Positions 1-10,601 of a stretch of DNA of 64,000 bases are shown here, piece by piece (position 1 is the first letter of the stretch; each line of letters opens with the position of its first letter). The stretch spans positions 24,100,816-24,164,815 of the forward strand of contig OX463779.1 of assembly GCA_949825025.1 (NCBI GenBank). Direction: 5' to 3'. A program made the translations under genes and the position numbers. The notes under the pieces were generated by a model that saw only the letters and a program-made list of their open reading frames with translations, was not told the origin of the DNA and ran no database searches. This DNA comes from Siphlonurus alternatus. Lineage: Eukaryota > Arthropoda > Insecta > Ephemeroptera > Siphlonuridae.

Positions 1-731
1 TACATTGATACGCTATACAATTGAGTTACATAATCTTGACAATGTAATAATTTTAATTTATTCAAGTACACAAATGTTTACAACTGTATCTTCTCCTATA
101 ACTGAATATGTACTTAAGACATTTCTACTATATATACTTCTCTATATATATTAATTTACAACGCACTCCATTTGAATTCCACTTCTGAGAATCAACATCA
201 TGATAACACCCAACGTCAATGTATCTAATTTGTATTAAATAAAATAAATAATAATCTTTTGTATACTCTTGTCCAATTAGATGTTTTGAAACGTCACGAG
301 GAATATGATACGTGAGATGTAATTGAACTTTCATATATAAAGTTTTACATACAAGCTCACCATCATATTTGTATGTCCTCTTTAATACTTGGCTAGCAAT
401 ATATGGCAAGATATTCATCTATCAAATTGGTGTTCAGGCTGGCCAGTAGTAGCCGGGGGCAGACGAGAAGGCACCACCTGATCAGCTCGTATTGACGAGC
501 CTTGCCGCCCCCGGCCGCCCCCTCTTGCACGCGGCATCTTTTACTATAGTAAGGTAATGCGCACACTGCTCAAGTGGTGTCTGATTGATACAAGAAGACT
601 ATCCTAAAGGCAAACTGATGAGGAAATAGATTTCTCCAACCCGATGTTGAATAAAAGAGCTTGGGCATGGTAATTTTGCACCTCTCTCCCCCAGGCAGCA
701 TTGAGGTGTGAATAACGAGGCAACACACAAG
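1..731 (-). other. Likely 3' UTR and downstream flank of the sushi gene
   Basis: AT-rich sequence apart from a GC-rich patch at about 430-540. I see no independent gene. On the minus strand the patch has open frames after a possible acceptor (agtaaaag). It could be an alternative last exon or part of the 3' UTR. Confidence 0.3.
57..62 (-). terminator. Candidate poly(A) signal for the sushi gene
   Basis: AATAAA on the minus strand, about 670 nt beyond the proposed TAG. It is the first canonical hexamer I noticed downstream of the terminal exon in that orientation. Such hexamers are common by chance in DNA this AT-rich, so this is only a candidate. Confidence 0.2.
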
Positions 732-798
732 CTAAGATTGCAGAGATGAGACGGGCGGTCCTCCAAGGAGGCGCAGGTGCGTGTGCCGCCGCGGGTCA
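732..798 (-). CDS. Probable terminal exon of the sushi-domain membrane protein
   Basis: Seen: on the minus strand an acceptor (ggggttcag) precedes 798. The first base completes the two-base codon left open by the exon at 3450-3673, making AGT (Ser). The frame then runs 21 codons (DPRRHTHLRLLGG...SSLQS) to TAG at 732-734. It is GC-rich like the other exons, and composition falls to AT-rich right after the stop. Inference: this is the cytoplasmic C-terminus, basic then serine-rich. The exon is short, so the match could be chance. A competing exon at about 430-540 also has a usable acceptor but reads less well in the required phase. RNA evidence would decide. No domain is recognised here. Confidence 0.5.
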
Positions 799-3449
799 CT
801 GAACCCCAATAAATACGACCCCACGTACCCTAACACGATCACATTAAGATTATAATACATACAGCACACATGTTAAATTGTATATAATATAAATGTATAT
901 ATTAAAAAAAAATCCACACCTCGATATTGTGAAATTTATATTGAAATTGACCTCTTGTATTGTCCATGTAATGAGAATTATACATTCCCAAGTAAGTTTT
1001 ATGATGATGACATGATGACTATCAGGTCATCCCTCATAAAATAAAGATGAAGAAATCAAATTAGAATGTAAAATAAGTTAGTTTTATTATTAACTTTCTA
1101 TTCAATCGATTGTAATTAGTAATAAATATTAAAATTAAAATAAAACAATTCATATATTGAATGTTATTATATTATATATAAGATTTGTATAGGACAATAA
1201 AGCCACAATTAAATACATTCTGATCGAGTTAGTTCTGGGAACTCCTCGCAGTCTTTTGATATTGCTATAGGTTGCAAACAAAACACGCGGGGCATGCACA
1301 CAGTCGGGAGCAGTTGGCTCCAAACCACCGACCGACCGGCTACTGGAGTGTATCAATCATAGTGGGTAATCTGATGGTCGGGTAGGCAGCCGGCAAGCAG
1401 CTACTGCAGTCAGCAACACCGTATATCGAGCACATAAATCATAAAGCCGAGCGCTACTACCGCTGCTATCTCACACCACCGCTCTCACAACATTTGGAGT
1501 ACGCGTTAAACTGTGTCGGCATTAAGTGCGATCAATTTTTTTTAAATATTAAAAAAAATATATATAAAGGCTTACGGCTAAATTTTATAAAAAAAAAAGA
1601 GGAATTTGAAATACTAATTGCGCATTTTTGATATTATAGCCAAGCCCCCAATGAATAATCGAATATCACGCCTAAGGTGTCAAAAAACTAAGAGAGAAGG
1701 TATGGAAAAGTGGGCCATATAGATCGAATGTTGCAGATCATATAGAGATGATTGGTGTGTACAAGACAAAAAAGTAATGTAAAATATACATTATATAGCA
1801 CGATTACATGTCTAGATTAACAAGTGGTTTTTGACGCAATATAAACAATTATTTTTTTAAGTATTAAAACATTGGATACTCTGATACGTTTTATACATTT
1901 TTTTTTATTAAAAGATAATAATAAGTTATAACATGTTTTGTTATAGTATCATCACAGTAATAATATAATTGTTATAAAAATTAGCACTTAAAGTAACAAT
2001 TATACTTTTATAGCATCTATCTGATCTGACAGAAATAAATTTATCAAAAAGAAAATGTTTAAATAATTATTGTTATAATGGAAAGTTAATTGTAGCTTCA
2101 GCACTTTGATAAATCTGATCTGTCGCCAATTAATATCAAAAGAGAAATAAAGCGATTATAAAATATATAATATTAAAATTTCATCTCAACTTTCAGCCTT
2201 CTGTTTTGAATATCATTGAATTTCATTATAACTTGACTAATAGCTAGTCAATTACGAGGTTCGCTTACACCACGGTAAATTTAATTACAATAAATTACAA
2301 TATTTTTTTTTAAAGAACATTTGCACAAACTCCGCTTTTTATTTTTAAATCGATAATTTTTAATGCAAAATATTCTTAATCATAATTTATATAAATGCAT
2401 TAAAATTCTACAATATTATATATAATTATAATGTATAGAATATATCTGGAAATCAAACGGTATCCAATTTTCACTAAAGTCAGTTTCTCATGTTGTTTCT
2501 ATAAATAACTCCCTTCTAGCTGTTTGAAAAGCGCAAGATGTTTAAGGTGGTTTTGACAGAAAGAGCTTCCAGTATTACAATTTCATAAAAGCTGCGTAGA
2601 GACAAGGATTTTGATACAGAAAAACTATAGCCAAAAGCTGTGTCGACAGTATATTTGATTTTGTAAATGTAATTTTGCTGATTTTTCCCGGCGTGCAGCT
2701 TAGTTGACAAATTGTGCGGGGAGGGCAGCGAAGGTCGGTGACAGAAGGCACGTTTTTCATGTCACGTAAAACCATTTTTGTGGAATGCCGTCATATTTCA
2801 AACAAAAATTTGAAGATTTACATTAACATACTGGAAACATAAAACTTGTATATAGCTACTTACACCATCAAGGTCGTAACAAAACGTAAAAACGAAGAAA
2901 TTTAAGTAAATTTACATGGAAATTGCGAATTAAGGACATTTAGACAAGAATGACTAGAGGGAGTTCTCGTGCGACATTCAGTGGTCTTGGGTTAAAAAGA
3001 TGTGCCGTAACCTACAATTTTTTATTTTAATTTGCTAATTACAGTAATTACATACAACATATTGTTATGAGTTCTGTTATCGAGTTATACCTGTTTAAAT
3101 ACATGTTTTTATATTATATGTTTTTTGTATGCTACTTAAATTTCTGGATAACGTATAAATAGTATATTAATAATTATTATTTATATAAATATTTATCAAC
3201 CGTGCGTATGTTAACTATAATCTTAATCTCAATTGTGATTAAAGTATTGTGCTCAAGGTAAATTTTCTAGGTGACTTATAAAGTCATATAACAGATACAT
3301 TGTTATATCAGATGACAGATGATCTGTATTATAGTCTCTATATGACAATAGAGTGTAATTTCGGTAGAACGTTTTACTTTCAAAATATTATATTTGCAGG
3401 CCCCTGCAGTGTCTTCAACCCCTTGGTTGACACAAGCTGTGGACAGTAC
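799..3449 (-). other. Intron between tail exons (2.65 kb)
   Basis: The minus-strand donor GTACTG lies at 3444-3449 and the acceptor AG at 799-800. The interior is AT-rich with T and A runs. I found no coding exon, repeat with ends or RNA gene inside. The phase agreement between the flanking exons supports its being spliced out. Confidence 0.45.
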
Positions 3450-3673
3450 CTGGATGACTGGCGCGTGCAGAGGCCTCCGTGTAGCGAGTGGTGCGACACG
3501 GTGTCCCCGTCCTGCTGTTGGTGACGCTCCCTGCGGCCACGACGACCTCCACCGCCACCAGAGGCGAGCGCTGTCCAGTGAGGACCGCCGCGGCCCGTGC
3601 GGTGGAGTGCCCCGTAAAGCACGCCGCCCGCAGTGCGCTCTCGGACAGCCTCCTCGTAGCTCGGCAGTACGGA
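3450..3673 (-). CDS. Cytoplasmic-tail exon with LPSYEEAV motif, sushi membrane protein
   Basis: Seen: minus-strand acceptor gttgcag precedes 3673. The exon then reads SVLPSYEEAVRERTAGG and continues for 74 codons plus two bases, ending CCAG|GTACTG. It starts in phase 0, matching the phase-0 end of the transmembrane exon at 15418. It contains a glycine/arginine-rich middle (GGGGG then RR, RR) and a His/Gln/Ser-rich end, and GC content is far above the surroundings. Known: LPxY/PPxY-type motifs in membrane-protein tails bind WW domains or act in endocytic sorting. Inference: this is the membrane-distal cytoplasmic tail. No enzyme domain is visible. The opposite-strand and other-frame ORFs over the same bases are shadows of the high GC content. 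Confidence 0.7.
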
Positions 3674-5089
3674 CTGCAACATAACACGAGGCTCACTAAC
3701 ATTGTTGACGAAAGAATGCAAGTTTGTCTACAGACAATTAAAACATCATTATGTGTTCAATGTTCTCCGTTTAAATCTCCAGCCATTTCTACTGAATTTT
3801 AAGCAACCAGATTAATTTATACTGTAGTTCCAACGTGTAATAACTTCAATAACACAAAATTCAACGATGTTAAATGAATATTGTAATTATATACTTATCA
3901 ATCTTGCAACATATTCTTATATATATGCACGAATAAAAATAATAAACGATATCTGATACTATACATATATTTTCTGTTATTTTAAATTGCCTCAAAGACT
4001 ATAAGAATAATTATATTAAGATTCGACTTTCTCGACATAGATAATTAAGAAAAATGTACTGCATTCTTCTCCAACGACTCATACAAACGAAAACTGTTAT
4101 TACTAGACCATCAATTCTATAGTCATATGGCATTAATGGCGGCTACTTTTTCAGTTACAATGTGCCTGGGATAAGTCGTGAACATTACGATACGAGGTGG
4201 TATTTATTTTTTCCTAAGTTAACATGTAAGAATTTGAGCTGATCCGACAATCTAAGTAATGTTTACAGCTGCAGATCTTAATTTTGATAATATAACAAAA
4301 TCAGGTGCTATAAGAAAAGGCTTATTTTTTTAAAGAATTTGTTGAATAGAGAAAGCATTTAATTAAAAAATACCACTCGTAGAATGACACGTTGAGGTGT
4401 GTTTGATATCAAAACATAACATTTAATAACCACAAAAATCTCAATCGGGATTTAACTGGAAATATTATTAATTAATTTGATTCTGATTCTTTCTTTAAAT
4501 TAAAAGCATAAATTGACTAGTTTCTTGAACTTCTATATAGCTTTTAAGTTAACTAATTTTTATCTTATAATTGATTAATAAAGAAATTCAATTTATATAA
4601 AATTACAGCCTATCAATTTTTTTTATCTAAATATTCAAATGTAAAACATTATAAATAAAACAGCCACCATTTCAGCTTGAGTAATCATCAGTAGTGTTAG
4701 AAAATGTGTGAATCATGTAGTTTTAGTTCGGCTAAGTTTTTTATTTTTAACTATATATAATTATATATATTCACATTCCTTTACATTTTTAAGCTTGTAA
4801 TATAGCGATAAATCTTTTCGCACATAATTTTGAACAAAATTTCTAAATATGTTTAAATATACAACAAATGTTTAAAGCAAGTGATCGTTTCTATAAATAA
4901 TTTTACACCTAAACGAACGTAAACGAATTTCAGATCTATATAATATTTATTTATAATATATGTTTTGGTGAAATTAAATTATGTTTAAAGCCCCGCAACA
5001 ATGTGAGACGGCAGCAGTTAACGAGATAAGCACAAAGTAATTTGGCAAGCAATCTCAGAGAAAGGTGAGGTGCTCTGGTTAAACTGCTG

Positions 5090-5330
5090 GCACGGTGCCG
5101 AGCGTGTGATTGATCGGAGACCGTGTGTACAACGGGGAACAGCACACGGGTCAGGGCCCCGCGGAGACCAAAAGCCGCCCCCGCCCTGGCGCTAGCCTGG
5201 TCGTAACTCGGCGCCGGCCGGTCACACCGCGGTCAGAGAAAGCGGCGGTAATTGATGAGCAGGCGTGCGAAATTATGACAGGCGGCAAACGTTTGCCGTA
5301 TCAGCAGCCAGCAAAACAGTTTTATTGCTT
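5090..5330. other. GC-rich intronic patch, possible regulatory element
   Basis: A ~240-bp patch, clearly GC-rich at 5110-5250 in a ~25-30% GC neighbourhood. It is followed by a mixed-composition stretch with AATTGATGAGC and a small palindrome, GGCAAACGTTTGCC. Short ORFs on both strands have no recognisable motifs. Its position inside an intron of a transmembrane gene fits an enhancer or CpG-rich element, but nothing here proves function. Confidence 0.2.
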
Positions 5331-7653
5331 TCTATTACAACATTAAAAATTGCGAGAGTGCGCAAAACTATTTATTTAGGTCGTTTATAATAAACAACTA
5401 TGTGGCGACATGGTCACAATAAATTGAAAAACAAGAAATTAAAAAATAGTAGTTAATTTAAAAAGAAAACTTGTTTCTTTTTAATGTTTGATTTATTTTT
5501 TTAGATTTTTTTAATTTGTATTTTTTAAGATATTCAAAATAACACCTTTGCTTATTAAATTTAAATTTTACACAAAAATTATTAGAAATTTTGTGATCAC
5601 TATCTCATAATTTACTGTGAAAAAGTCAGAAGCTGGCAAGATACTTGTAGTAGTATTTTAAAGACTTTCAAGCAATAAAAATAGTTTCAGTATCTTCTAT
5701 CTGCTCTCATTCCATGAAAATATGATCATTAATCATCACAACTTAATCAGACGTTACGTAACACGAAAGTTAAGAATAAAATTAGCTCTTTATAAACATT
5801 TGTTATAGATGATGGATGATGGATGATGGATTTATTTCTTAAATTTTGGTAATTTCGTATAAAAAATATGACATTTTTTAGTCAATTTATTAATTCATAT
5901 TGTACGTGGATAAATTTTGATAATTATGTTAACTTACAAACTTTTACTCCTGCCGTTTCGCAAATGGCTGATACAGTTTCTTTTTGTGTAATTGGGTGCG
6001 ATTCACAAAAAAAAAAAAATGTGAAGAGGAAGAAGTGTTTTTCTTAAATGCCAATTAAATTGTAAATAATAATATAGTAATTTTTAAATTTTAGAATCAT
6101 TTCAAAATTTTCTTCAATAATCTTTTACAGCTTTAAAAGTTGATGTGCATAACAAATTGGAAAAAATAAATTTAATCATAATGACAATACCATTTAACGA
6201 CTGTGAAATTTCGAGATGCTTTTGCTTCGATATCCCTATATATCATATCTGTATTGTAGTTGGTGTTTACAACATGTTTATTGCAGATGAAAATAATTAT
6301 AATTTCAACTCCTGGATGTTACGGTGAAACTTTAAATTGTTATTATATTATATAAGCGTAGCATTTATTCAATTCAAAGTCAAAATTTTTGACAAGTTTT
6401 AAATCAAATAAAAGTAATCATAAATTCTCTATATGAACAGAGATCGAAAATTTAGTTATTGAGAGTAAACAGCTCTCTTGAAATTCCTCCAACTCTAAGC
6501 AAATGATATATTTTTATTTATTTATTTGAAAATTCTTCAATTTTTAAAATTTGCGTCAGAAATATCCTACGACTCCAGCATCAGCTGGAGATGAACCGTA
6601 AACGTCTTAAAAGAAATAAGTGGACTTGAATTTGGTACAATCGTAAGTGCATTGGACAGATAAGCTGTCCTCACGTGTGGCCTGCAGAGTTGCTCACATC
6701 AGGCTGCAGGCGAGTGGTGAGCGATGTGACCTCCGCAGCACACTACACGGCCGCTGACATCACGCCGGGCCTGCACTCGGGCGGTGCGCACGTGATGGAT
6801 GGGGGCACATATATTGCATCACGGGACATGCACTTGCATGCATACGTAATGTACGCTGCATGCACTTCTCGGAGATACGTGACGTGTACTTAACTCATTC
6901 AACCTCATCTTATAATTTCTAAACAAATTCAACCTTTGATGTTAAAATACGTATAGTATATTAATTTCAACACAAATTATGTATTATTATAACATGGAAA
7001 TCTAAATACATATAATATAATTATATTATATGCCTGTAATTTCATCAAGTTTATTGCTCTTTTCTTAATGAATGAAGTCATCATAGCGTGCTATAAATAT
7101 TGAAAACAACTACAGAAAAACATATGAAAAAAATTACAAAATACTTGAATAATGTCCATTACAATATATAGTGACTTAAATAAAGTAACACATAAGAAAT
7201 TTTGAAATCTAATGGAAAGGTTAAGTTCTAGATACGATCAGCGTGTAAAGTTTCAGTGAGGAGGATTTAATATGGCTGGTCGGCAGTAAGATATCCTGCA
7301 CTTCTTGTTGATGACGTTTAGTCCCTGACCAGGATGGAGTAGTGGTGCACCAGCCACGTGTGTGGTCATGACTGACACCCGGAGCTATCTTGTCCCGACA
7401 TGCAACCTCCACTTGTACTGGTCAACATGTTACACCGTGTCAACACCATGCTTACAAACGTTAATCAAGGAGGAAATTGATCAACTGGCTAAATTTTTTG
7501 AGTGTTGCACTTTAAAATAATTATAAAATATCAATATTATAGGTATCTCCCACGTTTTTTTAAATTAACACTTCGGAAATTTATGTTGACGTTGCACATT
7601 GCTGTGTGAAGGTAAAGCATTTGGCAACAGCAACATAGCAGCGCAATAGCAAC

Positions 7654-7657
<4 letters not shown>

Positions 7658-7711
<54 letters not shown>

Positions 7712-9690
7712 TTATTTGATCATTAGGCAGTATACAGTGATTAAATCACAATACAAACATAGATCTTGTCAAGGCTTATATACTAACAATAATTCAAAGC
7801 ACAATGAAGTTTGTCATATTCAGGTATTTACATTATATTATAATATTTTTTATTAAGATTTGAACCACATGATTGACACTGTTACATTGTTGTTATTAAT
7901 ATTTTTTTGTACATTGTTATGAATACTGTTCAATATTTTTTCTTGAAACAAATTTGAGCATATCTGTACATGATATTTTATAATCAGATTGAAAATACTC
8001 TTTTACATCATAATATTCTTTACAAATTAACACTTTTTTTAATATATTTTTAAACAATGTATTATTTTTTATATTTCGCATTAAGTCAGGAAGAAAATCA
8101 TAAAATTTTGATGTTTGGTAATATGGACTTTTTTCAAAATTAGTGGATGAATGAAATTGTACAACTGCTTTATTTCTATTGCGTGTGTTATATGTATGTA
8201 TATCCTTATTTTCTGTATATTGTTCCATATTTTTCCTTCTAAACATTATTAAATTAAAAATATATATGGAGGGCATTGTCATAATACCCAAATCAGCAAA
8301 ATGTGATCTACAAGATTCACGTGGTTTTAAATTTTTAATTATCCTAACTGATCTTTTTTGTAGTATAAACATTTTATTTATATTGGAGTAATCGCTACCC
8401 CAGAAAATACAGTTAAGTGAAAGAAAAGAATATGTAAATGCAAAATATACAGTCAACAAGGTCTTATCTGACACTAAATTTTTTAATGAATATAATGCAA
8501 AATTTGTCCTGTTTATTTTTTTCCTTAAATGATCCATTTGATCATTCCAACTTAATGTTTCATCTATATATAAACCTAAAAATTTTGTTTGAGAAGTGGA
8601 CTGTATGTTAGCATCAGATAATTTTACTAAAGGATTCTGGTCAGGTATGTCTCTTTGAGTATGAAATTGAATGTAATTAGTCTTTTTAGGGTTTAGTATT
8701 AGTCTATTTTGAATACAGTAATTTTCTAATTCTTTAACTGCATTGTTAGCTTTTTGAACAAGTTCTATATTATTTCTAGCTGAAACAATAGCACTAGTAT
8801 CATCTGCAAACTGTCCTATTGTAGCGCTTAATACTTTTTCTGACAAATCATTAGTGGATATTCCATAAAGGTCAGGGGCCAGTTTTGTACCCTGAGGAAC
8901 CCCTAATCGAACCCTTAATTTATCAGATTTTACAGAATGTATTGAATTATGATTATCTTTGAATTTTATTTCTACATATTGCGTACGGTCGGTAAGATAT
9001 GATATAAAAAAATCCAGATTTTTTCCTTGTACCCCGATCTCGGTTAATTTTTTTAATATTATCTGGGGATCTAAACAGTCAAATGCTTTTTGCATGTCAA
9101 AAAACAGCCCAATACATTTATTCTTTTTATCCAAATTTTGATAAATTGATTTTAATACGTCAAAAGTTGCTGTTTCAGTAGATTTACTAGCGACAAATCC
9201 ATGTTGCGTCTTGCTTATCAAGTTATTCTCTTTTCTGTGGACATCAAGTTGTAATTTTATAAACCCCTCAAAAATTTTGGAAAATACTGATTGTTTTCCT
9301 ATTGGTCTATGATTTGACATGATCTCTTTAGGGCCAGATTTATGATATGGGGTGGTTGATGTTTCTTTTAATACTCTTGGATAAATTGAGTTATATAATG
9401 ATTCGTTAATTAAATAAGATAGTGGAACAGCTAATAAGTGAGAACAAAATTTTACCAAGAAATATGGTATTTCGTCTGGACCCGCTGCATTTTTAGTAGG
9501 TAGGCTATTTATAATTTTCAATATAATATCTGGTGTGGACATATAAAATTCAAATTGGCATTTTATATCAATATTTTCATTTAATGTTATATCAATTGGA
9601 TCCGGAATTTTTTCTGCAACAATTTCTTCAATTGAATTAATAAAATAATTATTATATTGGTTGCATATATCTTTTAAATTCTAAAATCAG
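7658..9690 (-). mobile_element. 5'-truncated non-LTR retrotransposon (LINE), minus strand
   Basis: Seen: a run of 49 T at 7658-7706 is the poly(A) tail of an element read on the minus strand. AATAAA (minus) lies at 7711-7716 just before the tail. Upstream is a ~200-nt 3' UTR and then a long reverse-transcriptase frame open from 7917 to 9680. Upstream of 9680 the frame meets TAG and TGA and the sequence changes, so the endonuclease-bearing 5' part is missing, as is usual for truncated LINEs. No clear target-site duplication was found, and the 5' boundary is accurate only to about 10 bp. The intact frame and long pure A-tail suggest a fairly recent insertion. Confidence 0.85.
7917..9680 (-). 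CDS. LINE reverse transcriptase (ORF2 fragment)
   Basis: The first ATG is at 9542, giving 541 residues; the same frame stays open upstream to 9680, so the true protein begins before the truncation. From the ATG, the RT landmarks in order are GPDEIP at 21-26 (finger region), HRP near 78-80, QHGF at 113-116, FDMQKAFD at 148-155 with the first catalytic Asp at 149, GVPQGT at 214-219, and FADD at 245-248 with the catalytic Asp pair. The thumb includes NPKKTNYIQFH and FLGLYID. The C-terminal region has ILKNLKPRESCR-like text and HTYNTRNRN, typical of the CR1/Jockey/L2 assemblage. There is no RNase H domain and no apurinic endonuclease. It makes element cDNA at the target site in autonomous relatives, but this copy cannot be autonomous without its 5' part. 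Clade assignment is from motif memory only. Confidence 0.88.
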   Translation of the reverse strand, partial: NLKDICNQYNNYFINSIEEIVAEKIPDPIDITLNENIDIKCQFEFYMSTPDIILKIINSLPTKNAAGPDEIPYFLVKFCSHLLAVPLSYLINESLYNSIYPRVLKETSTTPYHKSGPKEIMSNHRPIGKQSVFSKIFEGFIKLQLDVHRKENNLISKTQHGFVASKSTETATFDVLKSIYQNLDKKNKCIGLFFDMQKAFDCLDPQIILKKLTEIGVQGKNLDFFISYLTDRTQYVEIKFKDNHNSIHSVKSDKLRVRLGVPQGTKLAPDLYGISTNDLSEKVLSATIGQFADDTSAIVSARNNIELVQKANNAVKELENYCIQNRLILNPKKTNYIQFHTQRDIPDQNPLVKLSDANIQSTSQTKFLGLYIDETLSWNDQMDHLRKKINRTNFALYSLKNLVSDKTLLTVYFAFTYSFLSLNCIFWGSDYSNINKMFILQKRSVRIIKNLKPRESCRSHFADLGIMTMPSIYIFNLIMFRRKNMEQYTENKDIHTYNTRNRNKAVVQFHSSTNFEKSPYYQTSKFYDFLPDLMRNIKNNTLFKNILKKVLICKEYYDVKEYFQSDYKISCTDMLKFVSRKNIEQYS

Positions 9691-9728
9691 ACACGTAATA
9701 CATGTATATCCATGGACAATATTCAAAT

Positions 9729-10120
9729 TTAAGGTAGAGATAATGTCAGTCAGCTGTTTTTTTTAGCTCCATTTGATTAACATGTAAACCTTAGCAAATT
9801 CACAAAAATTCTGAAAATTTTTTGAGAGGCAAATATTAGTGCCAAAAAGCCAAAGAAAAAATTTCAAAACAATTTAAAGAGCCGATTTTGTTTAATTAAT
9901 TTATTTAATTTTAGCATAGGGCTTTCCCATGGAGAGACAAACTAAAAAATTAATTAAAAAAAAAATCGGCTCGTTAAATTGTGTTGAAATTTTTTCTATG
10001 GCTTTTAGTCACTAATAACTGCCTCTAAAAAAAAATTCAGAATTTTTGTGAATTTGCTAAGGCTTACATGTTAATCAAATGGAGCTAAAAAACAGCTGAC
10101 CGACGTTATCTCTACCTTAA
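9729..10120. mobile_element. Palindromic MITE with TTAA target duplication
   Basis: TTAA at 9729-9732 and 10117-10120 flank a 384-bp element beginning GGTAGAGATAA and ending in its complement. The arms are near-complementary along most of their length: AGCTCCATTTGATTAACATG on the left has its reverse complement at about 10066-10086. They meet around an AT-rich centre near 9900-9960. No ORF of note. A TTAA duplication is typical of piggyBac-type transposition, and the long palindrome suggests a foldback-like non-autonomous derivative. It begins about 40 bp beyond the LINE 5' end. Confidence 0.75.
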
Positions 10121-10351
10121 ACCTTGTATAATTCACACAAAGCGATTGATAACATTCAATATTTTTCTAGCTATGAATGTATAGGAGAAAACTGCATTTT
10201 TACGTAAATTGAAGTGACAGACAGCAGTAGATTTTACCAAAATTATAATTTCTATATTGAAATATTTTCTAAATACAGACAGAGAATTTAATAATAATTT
10301 TATAATTAGAAAAGTTACTTCATTAACTTTAATTGCAATAAGAAATAGCAT

Positions 10352-10601
10352 AATCAAGCTCTTGTAAAAACTTAAGAATGTCTTTAGTTCTATTTGTTGC
10401 TCATTATAATCATCAACATAACATTGTATTTACTACTAAGTATATTATAATCATATATATGAAGCAGTCACACTCATTACGATCTCCTGTAAGAACTTGA
10501 GAATATCTTTAGTTATATTTGTTGCTCATTACTATCACTATTAACATAACATTGTATTAACTATTAAGCATTTTATAGACTTATGAAGTAGTCAGCAGGC
10601 T
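10352..10601. repeat. Two-copy tandem duplication, ~125-bp unit
   Basis: The text AACTTAAGAATGTCTTTAG... TTTGTTGCTCATTA... ACATAACATTGTATT in 10352-10476 recurs with about 80-85% identity in 10477-10601 (AACTTGAGAATATCTTTAG, TTTGTTGCTCATTA, ACATAACATTGTATT). The divergence indicates an old local duplication. No coding content. Confidence 0.7.

Noticed and set aside
430..540. GC-rich patch as the terminal exon of the sushi gene
   Set aside because: After acceptor agtaaaag the phase required by the preceding exon gives a frame that runs into AT-rich sequence. The exon at 732-798 fits phase and composition better. An alternative last exon is still possible.
3394..3802. Plus-strand and other-frame ORFs over the 3450-3673 exon
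   Set aside because: They are shadows of a GC-rich exon; only the minus-strand frame chains by phase with the transmembrane exon.
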